Shown: positions 1 through 13,195, counted from the stretch's first letter. The stretch is 64,000 nt of DNA from Callipepla californica brunnescens (GCA_023055505.1 JALIRH010000001.1:93898530-93962529); one strand, 5' to 3'. Notes: generated by a model not told the origin, from the sequence alone. Program-made: numbers and translations.

Positions 1-3000
1 TTTTAAGAAGATAGTAGCAGAATTGACTGACTGTAAGAAAAGGAAATGCACCAGAGTATATGTTTGCTTCAAATCAAATCACATCTAGTCAAGAAATCAC
101 AATTTTTGTTTTACAATAAATGACACACAAACATAGTTATGCTAGTACCCTCCTCACATGCACAGCTAGCTATAGTTTGCTTAGCCACCATTAGAACAGT
201 TTAAAAGTGAAAGTCTCCCTAAGTCCAATTTCAAGAGATATTTTGGAATTAACGTGCATGCAAAGTCAAATTTTTGGCTGTTGCTGGTGATATCATGAAA
301 TCTCTCACCTTTAATAATAGCTGAGATTACCTCAGCTAAACCTCAGATCAATAAGGAACTGAACACTATTATGAAAAAAGCCAAGAATGTGTGAAGCTTT
401 ATTCAATAGAAACAAAACATGACTATAAAATATTTTTATTCAACTTGGTCTTTCTTTATAATGGATTTTAACATAATTTGAAGTATTTCACACTGTTTCA
501 GCAAGCAGCATATTGACCTTGGTGACAGAGCACTTACTGTGAGCTGAACATACCTGTCTTTTTCACTGTGCCAATAGATATGCAAAAATAGAAAACTTAA
601 GATAAGTGAATTTTCCCTGCTTATTTTTCAGTTTTAATTCTTAAAGGATTGCTCCTTTACATTTTGAGTAAGCATACTCTATCATGGCACAATGTGGATT
701 TCTAGCTAGGGCATTCACATACAAAGTGGAGTAGAAGTGAAGTTTGATCAGAATCTATCTGCAGTTCTCAGTCACTCTACTTGTGAGACTGACAAGTCAG
801 TTCACTTTCTATCATGAATCCTACAGCTTGTCTCCACATGGTTTATCATTCTGTCATGCAGTTCCTCAAGGGGCAAGACTGAAGGTGTAAACAGATTTCA
901 GGTAGTTTATAATCATGGTAAATCAATGTCAGTTGCTGAGCTAAACTGAATAATACAATGCTGAAAATGCCACTGCTATTTCTGTGATGCTTTTCTTTTT
1001 AGTTGTTTTATTTTTTACCAGTTCTGCATTCTAGACATAGACAGTAAGAATCACAGATACCACAGTCTATAAAAACAATAAATGTCAGTCTTTTTCATGC
1101 TGTGAGTATAATACCTATACAACATACTTCTGTTGTTGTTTTTGTTTTTGTTTTCTTACAGAAAGGTAAGGAATCTCTTAACTACAGCCAGGTAGAAATT
1201 GGATCTTCCATACATGTTCTCAGTTTTCCTAAAAAAAAAAAAAAAAATAATAGCTTCAAAATAAAATTTGGAAGCAAATGCTTTTCAGGTGAGTTAAATT
1301 TTTTTTTTCTGGTTGCTATGAGAGAAGATGTTTTAAATTGAAATATTAAAATAATATATTCCAACAAGTACAGAATCAAAGTATTAAGAAAGTATCTCCA
1401 CATTTCTGCAATTCTTCAAGTGTTATTCTAAAAAGAAATATAGTAAATATGTACATTCTATTAGCTATTTAGATTTCAGACTTTAGAAAGATAATTGGTT
1501 TGCTGTGGTTATTTCATAATCCATTTTTTAATCACAGACAAATCATCTAAAATGACAGACTTCAGGAGGACAAGCTACTGTGTGGCTGCTAAATTTGTCT
1601 ATAGCATAGCCCTGGAAAGTAATGCCATCTATTGATGTAGCATGCTCCTGACTGAATTGATCTGCAAAGTATACTCTGAGAAAGCTCACGTAGAGCCTTG
1701 CAAGAAGGATTATAAAATATTAAAAATGTTGTAGGCAGAGAAACTTTGATGGAGGTTTTCTTAGGAGCATACACAAAGGGGCAGATCACTTGTCTTCAGG
1801 ACCCTCAGAAAATGAGCTTTTACAAATTTTCAGCACAGTTCTACTTGGTAGGAATAGATATTTTTGCTCATTCATCTCTTAGCTCTATCCTATCTTAAAA
1901 AATGAAATGTCCTGAATCAGGTTAACCTTCTTTGGGACTGGGGAATTCTGTCTCAGTGTTATTTAGTCTGATCTTTCAAAGCTGTAAGTAAAACATGGAA
2001 TCTTATGTGATCCAGAGTACAGAGGTGAATGTTACAGTGAAGGGATAGTTTTAAAATCTCTTTCCTGACATGAGAAATTATGATTCATGTGGTTTATATG
2101 ACTGCTGTGAAGTGTATTATTACAAAGACATTTTCCTCCACTATATAAAACAACTCCTATGTGTAACTCAAGAAAAAGAATTTTCAATTATTTGCTTTCA
2201 GTATAAAAGTAAGGCCTTTAATTGCTTTACAATAATGTTTACATTTTTAAAAACAAGTTCAACAGTTGAGGTTTTTTTATTCATTCTCCCATTCCCAATG
2301 AAAGGAAAAAAAATAAAGTCGGAATGTATTGAATGCAATTCTTTGGAAAAAAATAGAGAACTTTTGAATAACTTCTCAATTCTTGTAATGAAATCAGTCT
2401 TACTTTATCTTACTGGTTTATGAAGTCATCTTCATATAAATTATAATTTATATTTTTGAACAATGTCCACTTGTACTCTAAATCTGACAACATTTTCTGT
2501 CAAATTTTCTTTCATTCCATTAATGTATGCCTGAAAATTACAGTTTTACAGCTCTTTACTGGTAAGGAGTTCCATATTAGAGTCATTTGTCTCAAACTCT
2601 GCAGCTGGTTCAAAAGAAAATGTGAATATGTTTTCAGCAGTTCTTGAAGGTCTGAACAGCTACTGTCCTCTGGGTAAAATGAATAAAGAGCAGAGCTGAG
2701 AATAAAAGGAAACCTCAGACTACCATTAATTCACACTAATAAGGCAGACATGTTGGACAGCAATCAGTACAAGCCTCATTTGTAGATAAGCCATAAAGAA
2801 AAAGCTTTTCATCAGCAAAGAAGGATCAGAGGTTAAAGTTTACGATTGTTTTTAACTGACCTTTCAGTGAAAATATCTGAAATATGAATGAGTTCTTACA
2901 CTTCAGAAGGATATTTCAGAGTATCTTTACACAGCACTTGATGCTTTAGGATACACTTAACAAAGAAAAAGCTTTTTTGAATATTCTGGGGACAGGAAGT

Positions 3001-3774
3001 TCTGAAGGGAAGAGAATATTAATCTTTTTTAATAAAACAGTCAAAGTTACAAATACATACAATTTTTACATTTTTCTGGAACCTAACCAAAATAAAATAA
3101 AACTCTTCCTTTTACTTAGCATATCTTAATTCAGTAGTGTGAAATATAAGTAGGAAAAACTGATCTAATATGTTACTTGAACAAGTAGTAGGAATATGTA
3201 GAGTACCTTCAACATTTTATAAGTTCTGTATATTTCATTTTTTGGTCCCGATTCTCCAATTACAGTTTTCATGTAAAGTTTGTTCTTTTTCAAAGAACTT
3301 CAGGAAGGAATGAAGTAGTGAAACAATGGAGGGAGGAAGAAACAAAGGCAGGAAAGAAGTGTAAAGGGGAAAGAGAAAAAATGAGAAATTTTGCCAACAA
3401 AGCTTGATTGGTAGTTGATATTTTCACATAAGATGCTATACATGCCACTTTTTTCTTTTCTGGTTTTCTACACTTGTGACCGTCTCCCTTTCATTTCTTC
3501 TAATTCAGAGATCTGATTCAGACCTCTACTCATATATTCACCTGTGGAATTCCATGTTTGTCAAGAAAATTATCAGTTTAGGGAGAAATGCTGGAAAATT
3601 AACTGAAACCTTCACATTCAAATATCTACTTTTGGAGATCACGCAGCTTAGTCAGTAATGTTGTTCCTGGTTAAAATATATAGGAAAAACTTTGCTTTTA
3701 ACAACTCCATATGTTCCAATCTGTTATGACCATGTCTGTATCTTGTTATAGATTGGCATGTTGTTACGGTTAAT
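1..3774. other. Unique AT-rich non-genic sequence
   Basis: No recognisable gene, RNA or transposon was found in this stretch. Open frames are at most about 117 codons, low in complexity and unlike any family I know. The only simple features are a run of 17 A at 1231-1247 and a GTT/GTTTT-rich stretch near 1129-1155. A purine-rich patch of GGAA/GAAA type lies at about 3325-3390. It looks like intergenic or intronic DNA. Confidence 0.7.
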
Positions 3775-4333
3775 TACATAGGTTTCTCTAAAAGTGTTTC
3801 CTATTTATTTCCATGGAAACTACAACAGATAAAAAAAACAACAAAACAAAAACAAAAAAAAAAAACAAAAAAAACAGTGTTTGTTAAAACAAATTCACAG
3901 CTACAAAAAAAGTCACCACCATCAGTTTGCACTTTCATCAGCAATGAACAAGATCCTGCATAGCATACACATGAAAATCTGCACTAGTGGAGGTGACCCA
4001 CTGTCGCTATTATCACAGTTGAAATGCACCACCCACTGCCTCACTGTGCTCATATCCATGCTTTTGTCACCATCAATGTCCATGAATATCAACGAGTGCA
4101 ATTTTCTCCATATGGAGGAATTCAGTTACACATCTTGGCCTCAAAGGCACTTGCATGTCAGATGCCATTTTTGTAACACTGCCCTTGTGCTGCCATCTGT
4201 CACATAGCAATAAAATTTAAAGAAGTATTGGCAGGAAGGTTCATACTCTACCGCCATACCATCAACATCTACCTGTGATATCATGGGTGAACATAGGAAA
4301 ATAGGAGGCATTACTTTTGGAGCAACTGTCATA
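3775..4333 (-). mobile_element. Galluhop-like mariner, internally deleted copy
   Basis: This is a complete but non-autonomous Tc1/mariner-type element read on the minus strand. Its 5' end lies at about 4331 beside a TA dinucleotide, and its 3' end at about 3777 also beside TA. Both ends carry the related terminal motif of the family (TTGCTCCAAAAGTAATGCC at the 5' end and a degraded version at the 3' end). The N-terminal helix-turn-helix part of a mariner transposase is traceable, including a MSTVRQWV-like segment. It then jumps straight to sequence matching the extreme C-terminus and 3' UTR, so the catalytic centre is missing. An A-rich tract at 3830-3876 is embedded near the 3' end. Length is about 555 bp against roughly 1.2 kb expected for a full element. 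The reading frame is broken and no active protein is possible. The family name is from memory; its membership in mariner is firm. Confidence 0.85.
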
Positions 4334-5314
4334 CTGCCAGTCTGCCTTTGCCATTTTTGTAGCTGTTCACTTCCCATATGCACAAAATAAATGAGTTTGT
4401 TAAGTCACCAAGTCCTACCCATAGTGACCTCCCTCTCTTCCCCAAAGTTATATATTAAAAATGTTAAAAGCTTGATTTTAATTAATGCAAGTTCTTAATA
4501 ATTCTGCCCAACATCTATTAATGCAAAAATTCTAAATAATTATGTTCTCTGAGGACATAATTACAACTCTAGTGGTAACTCTTAAAATGACAGAGTTCAA
4601 TTTGACTTTTTATTTTCCCCTCAGTAGTGCTTTTAATGAATAGTTTAAGAATTGCTAATGGTAAATTAAAAATCAGGCCCTGAAAGTAGATTTTATGAGA
4701 TGGCAATTATCCGATTTGTCTGACGCCTCCAGATGAATTTGACATATTCTTCTTTTCTTTTAAAATCTTTAAAGTGGATAGGCTGTACCAGAGTAAACAT
4801 CATAGCTTTATTCTCTTATACAAAGGGAAAAAAGGTCTTTTTTTTTCCCAGCTCACTCACTTCAGATAAATGTCTCTAAGGCTAACAGGACATCGAAGGA
4901 ATTAAGGGAGAATATAAGTTGTATGTTACCCTGTCAAGCAAGGAACCGTAACACTAATAAGGACTAGAAGAAGGATCAAACTAAATTAGTTGCCAAGAAT
5001 CATTTTCCTTCATCTCAAGCTACTCAGCTTCTGAAGGATGAGTCAAAAAAAGTAAGATAATGAGTTGAGCAAGGCTAAAGATCTGCCTCCTTGTGAGATC
5101 CTTTCTCTTCTTGATTTTAAATGCAGTAAACTTTTGAACATTGCCTAAAACGTGGCTTTTAGCCTCAAGAATAATTTCAACATGGTAACATGCATTTCTC
5201 AGCCTTCAGTAGTTGAGATACATGACTTGCATGAGAAAGCTGACTTGGATTCAGCACAGCCTGTTGTACAGGTAGACCTGCTCAACAGATTGTTTGAAGC
5301 CTGTTCTGTTTGAC
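4334..5314. other. Unique non-genic sequence
   Basis: AT-rich sequence between a mariner copy and a CR1 tail. I see no coding potential, RNA gene or repeat that I can name. Confidence 0.6.
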
Positions 5315-5580
5315 AGAACAAGGGAAAATTGTTACAAAGTAAAGGAGGGAATAATTAGATTGGATATAAGGAAGACTTTTTTTTACTGTAAGGGTGGTGA
5401 GGCATTGGAACAGTTTTTTCCAAAAGGCAGAAAATGCTCCATCCTTAGAGACATTCAAGATCAGTCTGGACCAGGCTCTGAGTAACTTGATCAAGCTGTA
5501 GATGTTCCTGACCATTACAGGAGAGTTGGACTAGATGACCTTTAAAGCTCCCATCCAACTCAAATGATTATGATTCTCTT
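5315..5580 (+). mobile_element. CR1 LINE, truncated 3' end
   Basis: This is a 5'-truncated CR1 non-LTR retrotransposon on the plus strand. It includes the last codons of ORF2 (the GGVRHWNRLP-like region, seen here as a decayed GGEALEQFFP) and the 3' UTR. The typical signature 'GAGTTGGACTAGATGACCTT' appears at about 5523 and is followed by a degraded ATGATTATGATTCT tail. CR1 copies in birds are usually cut at the 5' end, as here. Several indels break the frame, so it is an old copy. Confidence 0.9.
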
Positions 5581-8162
5581 TCACATCATGGCTGTATATG
5601 AAGGCTGACAAACTTTGCACTGAAAAACATAATGAATTCCGAGTATTTTCCAAGGCAAGCACTAACAGACAGAACTTTATTGAAGAGTTACTCTGTGTCA
5701 TTTTAAATCAAGTTCCACAGATACCAACCCTAATGTCTCTATTCAGGGTAATCAAACTTTCTGAAGGACAGATATCAAGCATTCAAATTGTGTCTCAGAT
5801 ATGCACAGTAGTGCCTGACTTCTTAGCAGAATACTTTTTCTTTGGAGGATAAAGAAACACTTACATAACAATATTATACAACTCCATAGTTACAAAATTA
5901 ACAACTCATGACATACAATGAGAAAGATGATGTAAAAAAGAACAAAAAATAAATAAAAAATTAAGAATAGACAAATAGTAGCTACAGCTCTACAAACCAA
6001 GGACCAGTTTGCAATTTTTATTGTTCTGTTGCTGTTTTTCTGTTTTTTTTTTTTTTCCCACTGTGAGTAGAACAGTCTAATTGTGGAAAAGTATTTCTTG
6101 TCAGCTTATTTCATGTTATGGTTTATCTGAAAGGAAGTCACTTTATAGTCTAGAAATTTAAATTTTAAAATGTACTTACTAAGCAAGTAAAAACGTGACT
6201 TAGTCTACCCACATTACAGCTTATTTCTGTGGTTTTGAGAGTAAAGTTTTAAGAAAAAGTAAAGGCAGAAATTATATTATATATGTTATAAAAAAGTATT
6301 GCTCTCTGACATTGTTTCTTAGGGAGAAACATTCTCTTTCAGGCACACAAAAACTAAAAATTTAAATTATAGTCAAAATGAGATCATCATCTCTGCTCTC
6401 AATTCCCCATTTTCTCAGTACTTGTTGTCAAGAGGAATGTCTTAATTCTCAGTGTTTCCTGCACTTTCCACAGTGACATGTGAATTTCTAGATAAACAGT
6501 GGTGTATTTTTTTCCTTTTTTTTCTATATAGAGTAAACAAGAGTTGGAAAACTTCACTTAAAGGATCTTTGGCAAGTATGTGAGTCTGTAGGGTAACAAG
6601 ATTCAGCTATGGTTGCTTTGATGGAATTACACAAGAGGCAATTCAGTTCAATGTGTAAACAGTGTAATTACAATAATAGCAACTCAATAAAGCTGTTACT
6701 TCATGACTTATTATTACTTAAATCTGTCTGAAAGATATTTGTAATTCAATATGTTATTTCCTGCTCTTTTGATCTTTGAAGGGGAAAATGATTCTCTTTT
6801 CAAAGAGCCAGTGCTTGAAAGAACATAGGAATTAGCATTTTACAAACTGTAGGCATGTAATTTACTGATGGTAGTAGTTTTCTTTGTTGATGGAGATAAA
6901 ATGAGAACTTTGTTAAGCTGTTGGAAGGGTAATTGATAGACTTTCTCGAAGGTTTGTTGTTGTTGCTTTTTAAATCTATATGAAGTTTTAAATATAAATT
7001 CAGTTAGAATTAAATAATATGTCTTTAACTTGCTTGCTGATCATGCAGCATTTTTCAGTACTACTCACGAGTTCTTGGCAAGCATCAGGTAACTCATATT
7101 TTCTGTTCAAGGAAGCTAGTATCCAAAGTGATTCACTTATTCAAATTTTTCCATGAACTGGAGCTTAAAAGTGCTTGCGATTTATGACAATTAAAAATAT
7201 ATGAAGTCAGATTTAAGTGTAAATAAATTAAACAAAAATAGAGGAAATATTTTAGGGAAGAGTATTGGGCTTCTCAGTTATAAAAGAAGTAAATTAAAAC
7301 AGTTCTCATTCTAGATACTTTCAACAATCTTATTATGATGAAGATCCTTTTTGTCAGTGACCATCTCACAATCAAGTAGAATATCAAAACCACAAGCTTT
7401 AAAAATATATATATTTATTTGATTTGGAACTGTGAGCAGTGAAAGCAATAACAGCATGAGAAATGGCTAAGAAGTAAATGAATGCAGTCTTGCAGACATT
7501 TATATTATAGGAGTTTTTAAATTATTAGAGAACAAAACAGGAAAATATAAAAGCTTTGTTACGGTAGAGTAGTAATAGGAAGAGCAGGAATTTTAGAGAA
7601 AGTGCTCAGAATTAAAAAAAAACCAACAAAACAATATCCAAATTGATAGTCAGCCAAGAAGTCATTTATTCAGTCCAGCGACTGATGTGGATTTTACATT
7701 TTCTGCTCTTTGTTATCAACTCACTGGCTTTCAATTTTGTTTGACAAGAATATTCACACATTTTAATAGGTATAGGAGTCTCTGTTCAAATTATATTGAC
7801 ATTGCAAAACAGTCATAATTTTTCAGTAAACATTGTAAGAAAGAAGGGAACGCTAAAGTCTGTAGACATCACCAAACTACAGATAATTTTCTCTTAAATT
7901 CTCATGTAGCAATCAAAATTGTAATCACACTTTACTTCTAACTCCATCTCTCTGAAAGAGGACAATACTGACATCAAAATTCAGTAGCACTTTCTCTGTT
8001 GACTTGAAACCTCTCCAGTCATTTCACACATATCCAGACAAAGTTGTCTGGATCTCAGTTGAGACTGTGAGAAATGCTCATGCTCAATAGTCCAGGTTCA
8101 GGCAGATTTCACTTTGAGCCACCAATTATTTTGCACTTTTGCTATAGTAGGCAACATTAAGA

Positions 8163-8186
8163 AAATAAATAAATAAATAAATAAAA
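8163..8186. repeat. (AAAT)n microsatellite
   Basis: About six tandem AAAT units. Such short A-rich arrays are common in bird intergenic DNA. No link to a retroposon tail is visible here. Confidence 0.85.
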
Positions 8187-8220
8187 GCATGTTGGGTCAG
8201 AGTGACACAACAGTTTATAT

Positions 8221-8264
8221 TTTCTACTTTGTGGTGCAAATCTTTCTACTTTGTGGTGCAAATC
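8221..8264. repeat. 22-bp tandem duplication
   Basis: Two identical adjacent copies of a 22-bp unit starting TTTCTACTTTGTGG. The perfect identity suggests a recent local slippage or duplication event. It has no coding context. Confidence 0.9.
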
Positions 8265-11200
8265 TTTCCCTGTTTCCTCACTGGTTCAGTGCTATGGGGT
8301 TTACAACCTACCCACTGATTCTCATTCCCTTAGTGAATATTCTGCTCCTGTTTACTCCTTGATTAACCCCTCCCTGTACTACAATTCTTGTTTAATTTTT
8401 ACCTATTAAGATATGCTGGGACAGCCTCAGAAGTTAACCTTCCCCACTGCCACTCAAGCTGCTGAACCAGCTTTCACCAGTACATCTCCTGATGCTACTT
8501 AAAAATACAGGTCTCCTATTCTGCTACCAGGAATTTATCTTGTATCAGATATTCATGGTTCCTCTTTGGAGCTTTAGTCAAATAGCACGTTTACTTCAGC
8601 TATTGCAACAGATGACTTGGGAATTCTTTATTTCTAATCTAAATCAATTTGGGGACATTATTTCTTTCACTGTTAGAAATCAGTTACAATAATCACTAAT
8701 AGCAAATTGAAGTAAACCACTATGATTCCATTTTAAGCGTACTTTTTTTCATACAGTATTTAAAAATACATCCTTCTTGTACACAGAGGAATGGAGCTCT
8801 GACTCCAGACCTGTTCAGCTGTATCAGTATGATCACACATATCAAGGATGAATCCAACAGCCAGAGCACTATAACAGCTTTGAAGACCTTAAACTTTTGG
8901 CTTAGCTTAACTTCATGGGTATGGGAGGAAGAGAAGTAAAAAGCTGATGAGTGAGGAAGCTAAAGTAGGTCTTTGAAATTTCCTTCAGTAGACCCAAACT
9001 TTTGTAATAAACTTAGTTATTCCTGAGACATTTGAAAATGGTGATTTTTCCATATGAGTTTGCAAATTTTGAATGAAACATAGCAGTCTGATCTAGGATC
9101 CTATCATTGACCACGCATTTCAGAGACTGTTTTTCTTTATTTACTTTGTTCATTGTTTGATGAAATATGCTCAGCCAAAGTCCTTTTTGATTCAAATGTA
9201 GGTGTTCTTGATTTTGAAATAGAATATGCAAGTCTGTCTAATTATTTTAACCAGCTTCCTAATCATGATTCAACCATCCATCCCTAGGAATTCTGATATT
9301 TTGTTGTAGCATATCAACATATAGAACAGATAGAACAGAATTTCTAATACCTTATCTTACTTACAGTACTTTGCAGTACAGCACAGAATATTGGGGGATG
9401 AGTTCACTGATGAGGAGTGATGATGAGGTGAGCCTTATTATAACTGCATTTTTGGAAAATACTGACACAACTAAATTATCATAGAAACTGTTCACCAGAG
9501 CTGTCTTGAAAATTGATATTTTTACACTAACTATAGACACCTCAGTTGTAAATGCTCACACTGGAGCTACCCAGCTTAGTCTCATTTAACAAATAGAAAA
9601 ATATCAATTCATACGGCTTGCTTCATCCTAAGCCTATTTATCTACATATAATAGGTCTCACCCCAAATATGCATAATTTTATCTTTTCACTAACTGCAGC
9701 TATCCATAGCTGAGATAAAAATCATAAATAATAATAAATATCATTTCAGACTTCCAAGTCAAAGAAACTCATAAACTATATTAAAAGTCTTCTGATACCT
9801 TATAAGGCTTTAGAATGCAGGGACATTTAAATCACACCTTGTACAGCTAAAACAATTCAGTTCCAAATAAATCTTCCTTCAGTCTTTACAGATTGAATCA
9901 ATCATGTAGCAATACAAGTGACCATTGCACAGTTGCTTTTAAACCACTGACATTTTGTCTTTCCTCTGCTTCTGCTGAAACTAGGAGAATATTTTGTAGG
10001 ATAAATTATTTCTAACTTTAAAACACAGAAAGAAGTCTAAATATCTCAACCATTTCAAGTTGCAGTGTTGAATATATACATGTTGGGATGACATGAACTA
10101 TTCAGTTTGAATGGCCTACACCAGTTGCAAGATCCAGCTATTCCTATTGAAACTCTGTTCATACAGAACTATTTAATAACACATCATTTATTTATTCTAT
10201 TCTTTACTATATGTGACAAAACAGTAGCAAAAGTCAGAGGAAAAACAAAGTTTTTTAATAATAGTATTAGAAGCTTCTTGTAGTAATAAATATATTAAAA
10301 TAAAAATTTCCAAAATAACTTGTTGTCTTTTTTTGATTGTTTACTCTTACTCCATCCCCACCCTGCACCCCTGTACACTATTTGACAATTAAGGTTGATC
10401 TCTCCCCTAAAAGACATAGGCATCGTGAAAAATTTACTTTAGGTAAGCACTGATCTGATTTGCTCATTATAAAGATTGGATGATTCTGGAAACAGAGTAA
10501 ATTCTCTTCTTTTTATGCTTCTCTGAAGTCCCAGTACTGCATACAGAAACTACAGCAAGTCTCCAAATGGTCTTTACGTTTCAATGCCTGTACATGAAGT
10601 ATTAAGTTAAAACTTTCATTCTTTAAGTTTTATTCCTAAAAATTCAGTACTCTGGGAAGAGTCAGTTTGTGTTTCTTTGATATGCTGAGGTAGTGCAAGT
10701 TTTATACTTAACGCCTGATGATTTATTTTAAACCTGTCCTCTGCTTGTCCCCACGACAAATCTATTAAATGGTATAAAGTACGTCTATCCATTAAGCCAG
10801 GATGTGTAATCTGTTTTCACTGACTCTTTATAAATCATTCAGTAAGAGGTGTGGAGATCAGTATTGGTGGAAAACTCAGCTAGTATATTGCCCCTGTGAA
10901 ATGTCAAGGCCCTTTGGGCTGGAGGAACTTCCCTGTGTGATGTGACTGAAGGTGGTTCTTTGAACGGGAGTTGACAAAGCACTGTCAATGATTCAAATGT
11001 GAAACAAAATTTAGTGAACTGAAAACTTCCAAGAACCTTCGCTTCTCCTTAGTTCTGCATGAACAGTAACAAAATATTTTTTTCTCAGTATGGAGTCTGC
11101 CTCCAAGTATTCAAATATATCCTTATAATTTAAGACTGTTTTAACAATGGTGGTACATTTTCCTTCTTATCGAATTTTAGCTTTATAAAGGTATGCATAT

Positions 11201-11561
11201 GATTTAGTTTTATGAAACAAACCTAAATGTTGCATAAATTTTAGAACCACGTAAGTCCATTATCTAAAGAATTGAAAATTTGAATGTGAAATAAAAATAA
11301 TTATTGTCCCCTTTTTACAAAAATAGGGTAACTGTATGATATATAGATTTTGATCATAGTAAGGTCTAAATAAGTTTCTCAGTGAGTTTAGTCAGTGCTG
11401 CATTATATATAATACTGTACTATTTTTTGTACTTGAACTTGTAACTCCAACCTACCTGCAATGTTATTCTGGCAAAAAGAGAAAGTGCTGAATTAAAATT
11501 TTGTATGCAAATAAGAGCAGTGCAAATTTTAGATGTCTTCGTTTCATGTAAAGCTCTATTC

Positions 11562-11720
11562 TGTGGAACTATATGGGGTGTAACTGAGTCAAAATGATGA
11601 CAGAGGTGAAGTTGCAGGATGACCTCTGTAAGAAAAGTTCAAGGGCTGCCCCACGATGGATATAGAACAGATACCACTGCAGTACAAAGCTGAGCCTAGC
11701 AGCCTAGAGGAAATGTAAGG
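11562..11720 (+). mobile_element. LTR family A, 5' fragment (probable)
   Basis: This stretch resembles the 5' (U3) part of an avian endogenous-retrovirus-type LTR, also present at 42.5 kb. The shared signal is a phrase like 'AAGGGCTGCCCCACGATGGA' followed shortly by GCTGAGCC. It starts with TGTGG, a plausible LTR terminus. The similarity is weak and gapped. It could belong to one insertion with the 3' portion at 12.6-13.16 kb, with unrelated sequence between. The family name is not known to me. Confidence 0.45.
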
Positions 11721-12435
11721 AAGGGCAATATGCCACACAGGTGGAGAAAAAGGGGAATCTCGGAAAGAATAAGGCCTTTACAAATGGAATTTTGAATATC
11801 ATTAGCCATGCTAGGTTTGTGTGAGTGTGACGACATACATCACTTCAAAAATGAAAGAGAACATCAGGAGGCAGAATAAATATCAGTGTATCTACTTCAG
11901 TATCATTCACATGTTAACACCAGCTGAGCATCTGGCTTCTGAAGCTGCTTTGTCTCTCCAGGGAAGCAAAGTGCCTCATCGCAGAGCAGCAGACTGTTCA
12001 CAGTTTCACACTGTAGCAAAACCCTGAATAGTTACTGATAGCTATGTTTAAAAATTAACAATTCTTCTATTAAAATGTATATTTTCACATAAAAATCGTA
12101 GGAGGCAAGGCGCCCACTAAAGTAAATGTATAAATCTAAAAGACACAGATCCCAATCAGAGGAATGTAGTTCAACAGTGCAGAAACTATGTTGTATTACA
12201 GAAACATATTTCTTTACAGAGGTGTATAAAACAGTAATTTGGCTATTCATACATTTATTGGATTTTCATACATTTATATTATCAGAAATTGATTTAATTT
12301 ACAAGGTAAAGCCAGAAAATGCTTACAGAAGTAACACTGTTCAATTATATACTGTTCGGATTATGTTGTTATCTTTCAGAATGAAAGTATTCCGTAACCT
12401 TATTATCCCTACACATTTAAGCAATATCGGCCTAA
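11721..12435. other. Unassigned sequence inside the LTR A region
   Basis: No similarity to CR1, mariner or the LTR families is visible. Frames on both strands are short and unlike known proteins. It may be internal ERV sequence that has decayed beyond recognition, or host DNA between two separate LTR fragments. Confidence 0.4.
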
Positions 12436-12567
12436 TTCATGCAGTGTAGGAGACTTTGAGACAAGTTAACCTGATCTAGCTTTAAACATGTCTGGTCATT
12501 GCAAGGGAGTTGGACTAGGTGACTTTTAAGGGTCCCTTTCAACTCAAACAATTCTATGATTCAATGA
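12436..12567 (+). mobile_element. CR1 LINE, 3' tail
   Basis: A very short CR1 3' UTR copy. It shows 'GGAGTTGGACTAGGTGACTT' near 12507, then the FCCTTTCAACTCAAACAATTCTATGATTC-type ending (key elements: CAACTCAAAC and ATTCTATGATTC). It is severely 5' truncated and has no coding part. Confidence 0.88.
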
Positions 12568-12595
12568 AAAACAACAACAGTAAAAGAGTGAAAAA

Positions 12596-13159
12596 TAACG
12601 AAGGGTGCAAGAAGCTCAGAGAATGAGTAGGATATGCTCCATGACACCAGAACAGATATTCTCTGCATCCCACTTTAGTGGTTATGGTCATGATCTATGA
12701 GGTTTGTCTGAACTGCAGATGTGCGAATATCATGAGAATGACCACTTGTGGAGGATCCAGGATAGAGCAGGTGTATATTTCCTAGATCCCTTTGAAACCC
12801 CATGCTGGAGTAGATCTCCTGAAGAACTGTTACCTGTAGAAGAACACCTACGGAGCAGACAAGCAAGACAAAGAGTGAAAGAGAGAAAATGGTTATGTAC
12901 TGACTGTCATCACTCCTCTCATTTCACCTGTGCTGCTCAGTGTTGCTTAGAGGAGTCAGGAATGAAGGGAAGAGAAACAACTTTTCGTTTGATGAAAAAT
13001 AACATATTTCCTCCAAAATTCTAGTTTGTTCTGGCCACTTCTGGACTGTCTTTCTATTGACTTATGACCTTTCTCATCATATTTTCTACACCGATCCATT
13101 TGAGAATATGTAAGTAGCTGGGTGGGTACTTGGCTTTTGACCAAGGCTAAACCACCACA
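12596..13159 (+). mobile_element. LTR family A, central and 3' portion
   Basis: This contains the internally repetitive part of LTR family A, with recurring short phrases of the 'CCATGCTGGAGTAG' and 'GAAGAACTG' kind at about 12800-12850. The tail from 13060 to 13159 matches the family 3' end, with TTTCTCATCATATTTTCT and a terminal CCACCACA, which ends in the canonical CA. The 106-codon plus-strand frame at 12704-13024 is an accident of this repetitive LTR, not a gene. Related copies lie at 22.74-22.93, 42.51-43.2 and 45.64-45.93 kb. It is assigned as an ERV LTR from memory of the avian repeat; the name is unknown. Confidence 0.6.
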
Positions 13160-13195
13160 AGAACAAATGCTCTATTCTGTGGAAGTCACACAGTC

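Larger units (their letters stand above)
5581..11552. other. Unique AT-rich non-genic sequence
   Basis: Almost 6 kb without a recognisable gene. The visible structure is limited to simple repeats: a T run at about 6041-6056, an AAAT array at 8163-8186 and a 22-bp tandem duplication at 8221-8264. Open frames are short and carry no family motif. Conserved noncoding elements could be present but cannot be recognised without an alignment. Confidence 0.65.

Noticed and set aside
3825..3880. The A/C-rich tract as a retroposon poly(A) tail
   Set aside because: It lies inside the mariner copy, near its 3' end, so it is an expansion within a DNA transposon and not a retroposon tail.
12704..13024. A 106-codon plus-strand frame with several Cys and His residues that could suggest a small zinc-binding protein
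   Set aside because: It lies entirely in the repetitive part of LTR family A, and the Cys/His spacing fits no known finger.
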